64,000 nucleotides of DNA. Source: Roseateles_B sp041913905. GTDB lineage: Bacteria > Pseudomonadota > Gammaproteobacteria > Burkholderiales > Burkholderiaceae_C. A program made the translations under genes and the position numbers. Below the pieces are notes generated by a model that did no database searches, was not told where the DNA came from, and was given only the letters and a program-made list of their open reading frames with translations. Positions within the stretch are counted from its first letter, which is position 1, and each line of letters starts with the position of its first letter. The stretch spans positions 1-64,000 of the forward strand of contig JAYSEK010000022.1 of the NCBI GenBank assembly GCA_041913905.1, written 5' to 3'. Below are positions 44,223 through 52,251 of this stretch, piece by piece.

Positions 44223-45358
44223 TCTATCTCGACTACAACGCCACGACCTCGGTGCATGCGGACGTTCGGCATGCCATCCATCAATGCCTCTGCGAGGACT
44301 ACGGCAACCCGTCCTCGTCCCATCAGAAAGGCCGCGCGGCCAAAGCCGCGATCGACAATGCCAGGGCATCATTGGCGGCGGTGATTGGTGCAAACGCCAG
44401 TGAACTGATTTTTACTGGCAGCGCCACCGAATCGAACAACCTGGCCTTGCTGGGAACTTGTGAACGGGCCCCGCTCGGACGTCGCCGCATCATCATCAGT
44501 GCCGTTGAGCATCCCGCTGTGGTCGAGCCAGCAAAGGTCTTGGAACGCCGCGGTTGGGACCTTCAGATCGCCCCAGTGGATCCAGATGGGCGGGTCAATC
44601 TAGCGGCGCTGGAAGCCCTGTTGCTGGAGGCTCCCACGTTCTTGGTCAGTGTGATGCTGGCCAATAATGAGCTTGGCACGTTGCAGCCTGTCGACGAGGT
44701 GGGGAGACTGTGCCGACAGAACGGCGCACTGTTCCATGTCGACGCAGCGCAAGCCATGGGCAAGGTCAGCGTGAACGTCGACGCGATGCACGCGGACTTG
44801 CTCACCATCGCCGGGCACAAGATGTACGCCCCCAAGGGCATTGGTGCACTCTATGTGCGTGCAGGGACGGCCATCGCGCCCCTGGTATTTGGTGCCTCGC
44901 AAGAAGGTGGCATCCGGCCTGGGACGGAAAACGTGGCCTATATCGCCGGTCTGGGCATGGCGGCGGAGCTGATCAGCCAGGCTAGCGGCGCCCCGCAAAG
45001 GATGGCCCAGTTGCGCGATGCCTTGCAGACCCACTTGCTTGAAGCCATTCCTGGCCTGATGGTGAATGGATCGCAGATCCACCGGCTACCGAACACACTG
45101 CACGTGTCCCTGCCCAGCGGAAGTGCACGCGCATTGATCGCCATGCTGGCCGACAAAATCGCTATGTCACCAGGCGCCGCCTGCCACTCCGATCATGACG
45201 ACCAGCCGTCAGGGGTCATGCGTGCCATCGGTGCCACGGTCCAACAGGCTAACGGGGCACTCCGAATCAGCCTTGGCTACGACACGACAGAGGCGGACAT
45301 CCGGACAGCAGCGCAGGAAATCGTTGCCGCGTATCAGCACTTGGTGGCGGACCGCTAG
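44219..45358 (+). CDS. Cysteine desulfurase (NifS/IscS type)
   Basis: A 379-aa PLP enzyme with YLDYNATTSVHADV, SATESNNLALLG, PLP lysine Lys201 in IAGHKMYAPKG and catalytic Cys322 in SPGAACHSDHDD. It releases sulfur (or selenium) from cysteine/selenocysteine as a persulfide. It could feed sulfur to the Mo cofactor, as IscS does for formate dehydrogenase, or process substrate-derived chalcogen. It begins with GTG at 44219, overlapping trxB by 4 bp. Confidence 0.9.
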   Translation: MIYLDYNATTSVHADVRHAIHQCLCEDYGNPSSSHQKGRAAKAAIDNARASLAAVIGANASELIFTGSATESNNLALLGTCERAPLGRRRIIISAVEHPAVVEPAKVLERRGWDLQIAPVDPDGRVNLAALEALLLEAPTFLVSVMLANNELGTLQPVDEVGRLCRQNGALFHVDAAQAMGKVSVNVDAMHADLLTIAGHKMYAPKGIGALYVRAGTAIAPLVFGASQEGGIRPGTENVAYIAGLGMAAELISQASGAPQRMAQLRDALQTHLLEAIPGLMVNGSQIHRLPNTLHVSLPSGSARALIAMLADKIAMSPGAACHSDHDDQPSGVMRAIGATVQQANGALRISLGYDTTEADIRTAAQEIVAAYQHLVADR

Positions 45359-45370
45359 CGAGGAGAAAGC

Positions 45371-46084
45371 ATGGACACCACTTTGATCAGTGACAGCAGC
45401 GCTGCGCCAGCGACGCACGTTTTGCACGTCGATAGCCGAGTCCAGGGAACGGCCGTCAAAGTCTGGGATTTGCCCACCCGGCTGTTCCATTGGTTGCTGG
45501 TGTTGTGCTGCACAGGGGCGATCATGACCGCGCAAGTCGGCGGAAACTGGATGGACTGGCATCTGCGCTTGGGGACAGCCACCCTTGGTCTGCTGGTTTT
45601 CCGGATACTGTGGGGCATGATCGGCCCGCGCTACGCTAGGTTCACTTCATTTCACGTCTCTCTGCGCTCGGTGCTGGCCTACTTACGCAACGGTGATCGC
45701 CAAGCTGGGCATAGTCCGACTGGTGCACTTGCTGTCTGTGCCTTGCTGGGCTTGTTGCTCCTGCAGGCCGGTACAGGCCTCTTCACCTCAGACTCGATTG
45801 CCACTGAAGGACCTTTGGTTCGACTGGCCTCGGACGAACTCGTCAGTTGGGCGTCTTGGCTGCATGAGAGAACGCAGTGGGTCATCTATGGCATGGTCGG
45901 TCTGCACATCGTGGCAGTGTTCGTCTACTTGCTAGTCAAGAGAGAAAACCTGATCACGCCAATGATCACCGGCAGCAAGCATGGAATCCATGCCACTGCG
46001 GCAGCAGACGGTGTGGCTGTTCGCGTAATGGGCTTGCTGCTAATCGGCATCTTTGTGGGGCTGGCCATGTGGTGGCTGCGTTAG
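45371..46084 (+). CDS. Cytochrome b561-type membrane protein
   Basis: A 237-aa protein with about four to five membrane helices, heme-ligand-type histidines (TRLFHWLLVLCC, VGLHIVAVFVYLLVKRE) and the Ni/Fe-hydrogenase b-type subunit layout. It ends the operon and would connect the quinone pool with the periplasmic molybdoenzyme or cytochrome c'. The ribosome site is GAGGAG at 45359-45364. Confidence 0.88.
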   Translation: MDTTLISDSSAAPATHVLHVDSRVQGTAVKVWDLPTRLFHWLLVLCCTGAIMTAQVGGNWMDWHLRLGTATLGLLVFRILWGMIGPRYARFTSFHVSLRSVLAYLRNGDRQAGHSPTGALAVCALLGLLLLQAGTGLFTSDSIATEGPLVRLASDELVSWASWLHERTQWVIYGMVGLHIVAVFVYLLVKRENLITPMITGSKHGIHATAAADGVAVRVMGLLLIGIFVGLAMWWLR

Positions 46085-46306
46085 GTGGCGACTACAGCTG
46101 GCCACTGACGAACAACGTGGCCAAACGTCAACCCATCCGTGCGAGCCTGCCGCGCCGCCACCGCATGTTGCCCCAACGACCTCGGTGTTCAAATGCCCGG
46201 CCCACCACCGGCCAGGAGGCGCGTCGAAAGCGCGGGCTTTGAGCCAGTTCCCTAGGTCGCGCCATTTCCGCAAGCTGCTGGCAGGCCCAAAATCACGACC
46301 CCGTGA
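46085..46306. other. Gap after the redox operon
   Basis: A 222-bp gap between convergent genes; no gene or obvious T-rich terminator is seen. Confidence 0.5.
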
Positions 46307-48601
46307 TCATGATGATCTGACTGGGATTCGCAATGGCAACGGCACGTTCGCCCAGCTGCAGGAAGCCAGCGCCCGAACGCCGTCCTCGTGCACGGTCAGG
46401 TCACCATCCAGGCTGCGCAGCGTGCAAAGAATGTAGGTTCGAATGGGCTGCGTCAGTGCAGGCTCAAACGCCCTAAGATATGGCCGGGCCTGCAGCGCCC
46501 AACTGTCTCCGCCAACGCCCGAGGGGAATGCCTTCCTATGCACCTTGACCGGTGCCCATTTTCCACCATGCTCCACCTGCGCGGCCTCGTACCCGTCAGT
46601 GTAGTCCTCACCAACCATTGGAACTTTGCTGGAGATCTTGTTGTCCTTGAGGACACCGAAGCTCAGTTCCACATTGGCCCGGACATATTCCGCCCCAGCG
46701 CTCGAATCGAGGGGCGGCGCATAGGCGCACGTCATGATGACCTCGGCGCGCAATTTTCCGTCGCGCATCAAAGCGGCAGGAATCGGATAGGGTGCCTTTC
46801 TCCATTTCATGCCCGGGACCAAGTGCGCCTCGAACAGCAAAGTGAAGCTGTCCGGCGAGTCGAACAAACAGTCCATGACATCCAGGGGCAGACCGGCCCC
46901 GAAGTAGCGCCGCTCTTCCGGTGAATATGCCGGAGACGACAGCTGTGCAGCGTGAATCATCAGCGCCTTGACCAAGGCGGGGTTCGGCGGCTGAGATTGA
47001 CCTTCAAGTGCTTGCCAAACATGCGCTGCCATTGACGCGGCCACTGGCGCGGCAAAGCTGGTGCCGAAGCTCAAGCCAATGGTGTTGTTGGCTGTCACCA
47101 CTGCAAGGCTGGAGGCGCCCGGATTCCATGGCGCGTGAACATTTCCGCCCGCATGAACAATATCGGGCTTGGGCGTGAAGACGGGGCCTGGGCCTCGCCT
47201 CGAGTAAGCAGCAGGTTCACCTGCGGCGTTCAAGGAGAACGGTCCGGCGGCATGGCACATGGATCCCACAGTCAGCACGCGAGTGGCCTCAGCGGGGCTG
47301 CCGATGCGATCGGTCAAACCAGAGGAAGGAGGCCAGGTCCGCCGCGGCACATCCACGTAGTTGCCTGCCGCCACGACAAACAGCACGCCGTACTGGTCGC
47401 TCAGCTGGTCCAACGCCATGGCGAATTCGCTGAAGGTCTGCTCATCACACGGGGACGGTACGCCCAACGAAAGATTCCATACCCTGACCTCAGGAGCTTT
47501 GGGGATGGCGTCCTTCAAGCGTTCGATCAAGTCTCCGACATGGGCGGAACCCACCTCCAAGCCACAAACGTCGTGCACAAAGGCACCGTAGGGCGGCAGC
47601 TCGGGGTGGTTGCCATTCAGAGTTCGAGCGCCGGCGACCAGCGAGGCTACATGGGTACCATGCTGATAGTCAGTGTCGGGAGGAAGCACATAGAGGTCCT
47701 GGCTGCGAATCCAGGGGCCTAGTTGATTTGCCCCGCCGCTCACGCCGGTATCAAATACGCCGACCGTCGGCAAATTCGGCGCGGGGATCCCGATTGGTGT
47801 CGGTACCCATCCACTGTCGCCACGACTGCCATGCAAGCCGGGTCCGAGCGGATTCGCCCTGGGTTCCGGCCGGATGCGACGGATGCCTGCGAGGGAACTG
47901 AGGCGCGCTAACAAGTCGATTGGGAGATCTCGCAAGCCCTTGAGCCTGAAGATGGACCAGCCAAAGGCGTCACCATCAAATTTGACTGGGTTGAGCCCCC
48001 ACTGCCTTAGGGTGTCGAGCACGGCTTGCTCAACTTGGCTGGTGGCCGAGGCGTTGGCATATCTGAACAATCGAACCAGCGCCCGACCTTGCTCGCGCAG
48101 CGACTGAATGCCCTCGGGAAGGCGCCTGGCTGCGCCCCAGGGCTCAATGGCTTCAATAGCGCTGAGGTTGGCGCGAATGGCGCGGATGTCTCGGTCCAGG
48201 ACGACATGGCTGAATGAAGAAACGCTACCGGAGTGTGCCGCGACCAGCATTTCTTCCACTCGCTCATGACCTGCCGGCAACAAGTTGGCTTCATTCACCA
48301 ATTGCACCGGCCGGTGGCTCTTCGCAATGGCGTTGGATCGCAGCTTGAAGACCAAGGTGCCAACGCCATGCGAAGAGCTGCTGAACTCCTCCGTCAGTGC
48401 CGTGACGGCCATCGCAAATGATTCCAGCATGCGAGCCCGGTAGGCCGAATCGACTGGAACGAATTCAGTCGGGCCATCGCCACCAGGCGGGACACCGCTC
48501 AGGTCTGCGCCATCGAACAGGATGCGCCGAATCGGCTTGTCAGTGGTCGGTTCAGGTCGATGAGCTCCTCTTCTTGCTGGGCTCTGCCTGCTGGTGGCCA
48601 T
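46307..48601 (-). CDS. ietS: Subtilisin-like serine protease (IetS-like)
   Basis: A 764-aa S8 protease with the full triad: Asp284 in GVFDTGV, His317 in QHGTHVAS and Ser515 in FGTSFAAPVAA. It has no signal peptide, so it is cytoplasmic. A long N-terminal domain and a beta-rich C-terminal domain flank the catalytic core. It overlaps the AAA-ATPase gene by 50 bp. The ATPase-subtilisin pair matches IetAS, described as a plasmid-stability toxin-antitoxin in Agrobacterium and, as I recall, later as an anti-phage system; the protease would be the effector. Confidence 0.8.
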   Translation of the reverse strand: MATSRQSPARRGAHRPEPTTDKPIRRILFDGADLSGVPPGGDGPTEFVPVDSAYRARMLESFAMAVTALTEEFSSSSHGVGTLVFKLRSNAIAKSHRPVQLVNEANLLPAGHERVEEMLVAAHSGSVSSFSHVVLDRDIRAIRANLSAIEAIEPWGAARRLPEGIQSLREQGRALVRLFRYANASATSQVEQAVLDTLRQWGLNPVKFDGDAFGWSIFRLKGLRDLPIDLLARLSSLAGIRRIRPEPRANPLGPGLHGSRGDSGWVPTPIGIPAPNLPTVGVFDTGVSGGANQLGPWIRSQDLYVLPPDTDYQHGTHVASLVAGARTLNGNHPELPPYGAFVHDVCGLEVGSAHVGDLIERLKDAIPKAPEVRVWNLSLGVPSPCDEQTFSEFAMALDQLSDQYGVLFVVAAGNYVDVPRRTWPPSSGLTDRIGSPAEATRVLTVGSMCHAAGPFSLNAAGEPAAYSRRGPGPVFTPKPDIVHAGGNVHAPWNPGASSLAVVTANNTIGLSFGTSFAAPVAASMAAHVWQALEGQSQPPNPALVKALMIHAAQLSSPAYSPEERRYFGAGLPLDVMDCLFDSPDSFTLLFEAHLVPGMKWRKAPYPIPAALMRDGKLRAEVIMTCAYAPPLDSSAGAEYVRANVELSFGVLKDNKISSKVPMVGEDYTDGYEAAQVEHGGKWAPVKVHRKAFPSGVGGDSWALQARPYLRAFEPALTQPIRTYILCTLRSLDGDLTVHEDGVRALASCSWANVPLPLRIPVRSS

Positions 48602-49727
48602 CTATCTTCTCCCTGATAGTGTTTGTAATCTGGCGCGTGGAAATGCCGTACTGCTGCGCCAACGTGCGCAGCGTAAAACGTGTAGGGTACCAAGCACGAA
48701 GCCAGCGGATCTCATCTTCGAGCGAGTTCAGCCGCTGACCTTGAGCTATAGCAATTGCCAACCCCAGTCGCCTGAAGGCCGTATCGGCACTGACGACCTG
48801 ATGTCGTCCCAGAACAGCATCGCGTTTGGCATCTAGGCAAACTTGCTCAATCAGTGCACCGGACGCCCCGTCCGACGCCTGGGCCAACTCGTCGAGTTCG
48901 GCATCGGAAGGTGCCATTCCAAGCAGGAAATTTGCCCACATTTGCCGGCGGGCTTCCAGCGCCGGAAGCGGCATGGCAAGTCTGAAGCTGAACCGCCTCC
49001 AGACCGCGGGATCCAGCAGCTGCTCATGATTCGTGGCTGCAATCAGGATGGCGGAGCTTGGGAGTGCGTCAATGTTCTGAAGTAGCGCGATGACGACTCG
49101 CTGCAGTTCCCCAACGTCGCGGTCATTGCCTCTGGCGCCGGCCAAGGCGTCAAACTCATCAAGAAAGAGCGCACAAGGCGCCTGTTGCGCATACTCAAAC
49201 ACCCGTCGCAGATTGCGACTGGTTTGCCCCAACAAGCTGCTGACCAGCGTATCGCAACGCACCGTCAACAGCGGCAGGTCCAGCTGCGCAGCGGCCCATC
49301 TGGCCAGCTGCGTCTTGCCTGTGCCGGGTGCGCCGTAAACAAGCAGCCGGTTGGGCAGCGCAGCACCTGCGCGAACCAATTCGTCGTGGTGGCGAACGCC
49401 GGCAAGGAAGTCATCCAACCTGGCCCGCAAGGCAGATGGCAGGACTAGTTGCAGGTCCTGCTGCTCCGGACGACTCACATCAACGGTGTGCAGCTTGCTC
49501 TCGCCGTCCACCGGGAGATTGGAAAAGCTGACTCCTCTGGCCCCATCTTGAGCGGCCACCAAAGCTTGCGGCGCACGCGCCAAGCGATCGCGAATGAGGC
49601 GTGCCTGGGTGCGATCCCCGGCGCCCTCGAGTTTGTCCGCAAGGAGCCCCGCGTAGCTTGCGGCCATACTTGCGTTGGCCCGCAGCGCACCGTCGAGGAT
49701 TTTGAGGACTTCGGAGAGATGTTCCAC
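48552..49727 (-). CDS. ietA: AAA ATPase (IetA-like)
   Basis: A 391-aa protein with Walker A GAPGTGKT (Lys138), Walker B ALFLDEFDAL and a sensor-1 Asn (ILIAATNHE). The C-terminus holds a small helical segment (RTLAQQYGISTRQITNTIRE). It is the upstream gene of the pair with the subtilisin-like protease and probably restrains or activates it. Starts at ATG 49727. Confidence 0.85.
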   Translation of the reverse strand: MEHLSEVLKILDGALRANASMAASYAGLLADKLEGAGDRTQARLIRDRLARAPQALVAAQDGARGVSFSNLPVDGESKLHTVDVSRPEQQDLQLVLPSALRARLDDFLAGVRHHDELVRAGAALPNRLLVYGAPGTGKTQLARWAAAQLDLPLLTVRCDTLVSSLLGQTSRNLRRVFEYAQQAPCALFLDEFDALAGARGNDRDVGELQRVVIALLQNIDALPSSAILIAATNHEQLLDPAVWRRFSFRLAMPLPALEARRQMWANFLLGMAPSDAELDELAQASDGASGALIEQVCLDAKRDAVLGRHQVVSADTAFRRLGLAIAIAQGQRLNSLEDEIRWLRAWYPTRFTLRTLAQQYGISTRQITNTIREKIDGHQQAEPSKKRSSST

Positions 49728-49899
49728 GTCGCTGGCTCAATAGTCAATGTTTCAGTGTATCTCTGATTTGCTTCGATGAAGGCGGTTTTTGTTTCAATAT
49801 CATGCAATCTTGAATCGCTTATGCGCCGTAGAGGATTGCCGCACACGCCAATGATCCGGCTGCATTCCTGCGACGTGATTTCAACCGATTTAGCACCGA

Positions 49900-50340
49900 T
49901 CAGGGAGCGGTGTGCACACGCTGTCGGCCCCTGGTTTCTACATGCTCCCAAAGACTGATCAACTCGACCTGCGGTGGAAGCGCGCAGCTCAGCCCTGACG
50001 GCTGCCAGGCCGCACCATCCGTGTCTTCGAAGTAGAGCGTGGCTGCCGCTTCAGATCTTCCGGCCTGCCAGATGGCGATGACGGCTACCTGAACCCACCT
50101 GCTGGCTACATGTTGATCTGGGATCAGCAACGTGACCTTGCGGAACTGCCTCGGTCCAGCAACACGGACCCAACTCACGACATCTTGAGGGGCGCTCGAG
50201 TGGATCGATTCCACGGTGCGTCCGTTATAGACCTCCAGAGCAAGCCATGGCCTGCTCGAGATTCGAGCTAGCAATGCCCACATTGGGCCGCCCAGGTACG
50301 TCTCGGGCGCATGGTCCTTGGGACGCCATAGCTCCCTCAT
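49900..50340 (-). CDS. Hypothetical protein upstream of ietAS
   Basis: A 146-aa protein, start ATG 50340 (a TTG at 50376 would add 12 residues). It has a mixed alpha/beta character (RPWLALEVYNGRTVESIHSS, VQVAVIAIWQAGRSEAAATL) with no signal peptide or recognised domain. A gap of about 172 bp separates it from ietA. Its upstream region carries one copy of the 16-bp operator at 50418-50433, so it may be co-regulated with the XRE genes. Confidence 0.5.
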   Translation of the reverse strand: MRELWRPKDHAPETYLGGPMWALLARISSRPWLALEVYNGRTVESIHSSAPQDVVSWVRVAGPRQFRKVTLLIPDQHVASRWVQVAVIAIWQAGRSEAAATLYFEDTDGAAWQPSGLSCALPPQVELISLWEHVETRGRQRVHTAP

Positions 50341-50417
50341 GAGGGTCACCACGGAACGCGCACCCGGATGATGCAAACCTCAGCGGGCGGGGCGGCTAGG
50401 AAGGGAGATAGGTGGAC

Positions 50418-50433
50418 ACGGCTCATATGCCGT
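50418..50433. promoter_or_regulatory. Operator copy 1 (ACGGCTCATATGCCGT)
   Basis: This 16-bp element, with arms ACGGC/GCCGT, occurs identically at 51204-51219. Copy 1 lies between two divergent genes (50340 minus, 50559 plus). Confidence 0.75.
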
Positions 50434-50558
50434 CAAAATTCTGCCCAACCAACTGCTGCAGGACAACTTTCGCGCTATTCACGACGCGAACGCGCAGTCA
50501 ATAGATGCGCTTTCTGGATATCTGCCCGCTGGGCCTACGGTGCCGCCGAAGGTCATCG

Positions 50559-50864
50559 ATGCACAAGTCCCTCCATAGCCGATCCAACGAGGCACTCCTG
50601 AACCTGCTGCGCAGAACGCGGCAGTCCCGCCGTTTACGGCAAGCCGACCTTGCAGCCCGTCTTGGACGGTCCCAAGCGGTTGTGAGCCGAGTGGAGTCTG
50701 GCGAACGCCGCCTGGATGTCGTCGAGCTCTGGGCCTGGTTGCAGGCCATGGATGTCGACTTCTTGAGCTTCCTGGAACAACTCAAGAGCCAGTTGGAGAG
50801 CCCGACGGCCCATGCGCAACGCCAAGCCGGTGCCACCGGCCAGCATCCGGGATCAACGACTTGA
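50559..50864 (+). CDS. XRE-family HTH regulator
   Basis: A 101-aa protein with a Cro/C1-type HTH (LRQADLAARLGRSQAVVSRVE) and SGERRLDVVELWAWLQAM, the typical XRE continuation. The ATG at 50559 is chosen over 50505, whose leader looks non-native. Its 3' end overlaps the convergent XRE gene by 12 bp. Candidate binder of the repeated operator. Confidence 0.8.
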   Translation: MHKSLHSRSNEALLNLLRRTRQSRRLRQADLAARLGRSQAVVSRVESGERRLDVVELWAWLQAMDVDFLSFLEQLKSQLESPTAHAQRQAGATGQHPGSTT

Positions 50865-51167
50865 GGAACGTCTGCGCTTGGGGGGCGCCGCCAGCAGGGC
50901 TTCTGCCTCGGCGAGCAACGCGGAGCCCGAAACACCCAAAGCTTTCGCAACGCGCAAGAGCAGACCCACCGTGGGTTGCCGTTCACCGCGCTCGAGCTTG
51001 CCGTAATAGGACCGATCGACGCCCGCCATGAGCGCGAATCCGTCCTGTGAGTGCCCCAGCGCCTCACGCGTTGCTCGAATCACCTGGCCCATGGCGGCAG
51101 CGACGTCGGGATCGAACGACGTCGAGCGTTTGGCCGGCGAAGCAGTGGACGGAGCAAGGGATTTCAC
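50853..51167 (-). CDS. XRE-family HTH regulator
   Basis: A 104-aa protein with XRE HTH (HSQDGFALMAGVDRSYYGKL then ERGERQPTVGLLLRVAKALG). It ends in a basic tail (PPKRRRSSSR). It is divergent from the MbcA/ParS-like gene at 51213, with operator copy 2 between the two starts. Confidence 0.85.
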   Translation of the reverse strand: MKSLAPSTASPAKRSTSFDPDVAAAMGQVIRATREALGHSQDGFALMAGVDRSYYGKLERGERQPTVGLLLRVAKALGVSGSALLAEAEALLAAPPKRRRSSSR

Positions 51168-51203
51168 GGCGGCAGAGAATCGCCGCCCATAGAATTACTG
51201 ACC

Positions 51204-51219
51204 ACGGCTCATATGCCGT
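51204..51219. promoter_or_regulatory. Operator copy 2 (ACGGCTCATATGCCGT)
   Basis: Identical to 50418-50433. Here the element overlaps the ATG of the next gene (51213), so a bound regulator would block both transcription and initiation. Confidence 0.75.
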
Positions 51220-51590
51220 ATCTCCAAGTGACATTGACCAAAATGACGCCACTCGAGTACTTTCGTGACCATGTCATTCCGGACTGGGAGCTGACTCCCA
51301 CGGAGGTGACGCAGATGCTTGCTCTGCAGCCAGGTGAGTCTCTCGACGCCGTCTCTATGCCAGATCGACGGACCGCTCAAGATTGCCTGGCCGCGCTGTC
51401 GCGCATGCACACGGATCTGCAGCTGTTCGCGAACGACCCGTCCTTCACCAAGAGGTGGTTGCGAGGCTCGAACTCGGCGCCCCTGTTTGCAGGACTCGCG
51501 CCGATTGAAGTATTGCGTCACGGTGACCCGACTGTTTCTTCGGCTGTTGCCGGTTATGTCCGAGGCGCACTGGGCTATGACTACTCGTAA
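51213..51590 (+). CDS. MbcA/ParS/Xre-antitoxin-like protein
   Basis: A 125-aa protein. The C-terminal segment (LRGSNSAPLFAGLAPIEVLR then VAGYVRGALGYD) resembles the toxin-binding domain of Xre/MbcA/ParS antitoxins (DUF2384), although the N-terminal HTH is not obvious. No RES-domain toxin is adjacent. It overlaps the next gene by 14 bp. Confidence 0.5.
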   Translation: MPYLQVTLTKMTPLEYFRDHVIPDWELTPTEVTQMLALQPGESLDAVSMPDRRTAQDCLAALSRMHTDLQLFANDPSFTKRWLRGSNSAPLFAGLAPIEVLRHGDPTVSSAVAGYVRGALGYDYS

Positions 51591-51906
51591 ATCGGCGTCG
51601 GGTGTGACGAAGGCGTGTGGCTTGGAAGTCGAACGGACTGGGCGCGCCAAGTTGCCCCGATCAAAGCACGGCGACCGGTCCTTCAGCTATGTGGGCCGCG
51701 GGGGCAAAGTGGCACTCCCGCCGAACTTCGCAGATCTCAGGCTTGGACAGCGCTTGTATTTCTGCTTCATTGGGCGCGGAATCGTTCTCTCACTGCGACC
51801 GCGCGGGCTCTGCAAAGGTCGGCTTTTGTCGACGCGAGTGCGCCAGGCGGTTCGCAGCTTGGCCTGCTATGGTCCCAGGGCCCGGAAGTCCAGCATGGGC
51901 ATCTGA
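51577..51906 (+). CDS. Hypothetical protein with AbrB-like segment
   Basis: A 109-aa protein. The middle (YVGRGGKVALPPNFADLRLG then QRLYFCFIGRGIVLSLRPRG) resembles a swapped-hairpin AbrB/MazE-type motif. It overlaps the upstream gene and so is co-translated. It may be a regulatory partner. Not identified further. Confidence 0.5.
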   Translation: MTTRKSASGVTKACGLEVERTGRAKLPRSKHGDRSFSYVGRGGKVALPPNFADLRLGQRLYFCFIGRGIVLSLRPRGLCKGRLLSTRVRQAVRSLACYGPRARKSSMGI

Positions 51907-51987
51907 ACACTGAGCAGTCCGGCGAATGTGCGTGGTGTCCGTGAAGGACTGGTAGGCTGCTGAACCATGCAGGCGAAAGAGGTGCAC

Positions 51988-52206
51988 ATGGAAAACAGGT
52001 CACGCAGAGGCTTCGTTCTGAGTTTGGCTGCCGCCGGTTTGTCGATTGCCTTTGAAGCTGAGGCACGGGGTAGCCGGTCAGGGCATCACGGCTCGGCGCA
52101 CAGCAAAGGTGGTTCTGGGCGGGGCGGTAGCTCGGAATGCGGATCCCGCGGTGGGCCCGGTGGGCCACGGGACAAGAATGGTAAGTGCCCGTCTTGGAAG
52201 AAGTAG
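51988..52206 (+). CDS. Small exported Gly/Ser-rich protein
   Basis: A 72-aa protein with a Tat-like signal (RSRRGFVLSLAAAGLSIAFE) and a mature part of Gly/Ser/Arg with two cysteines and a PSWKK end. This type of tiny secreted protein is seen in many proteobacteria without known function. Confidence 0.55.
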   Translation: MENRSRRGFVLSLAAAGLSIAFEAEARGSRSGHHGSAHSKGGSGRGGSSECGSRGGPGGPRDKNGKCPSWKK

Positions 52207-52251
52207 GCTGAAGCAGCCATCACACGCCCAAGACCATCCGGTAGGCGCCCA

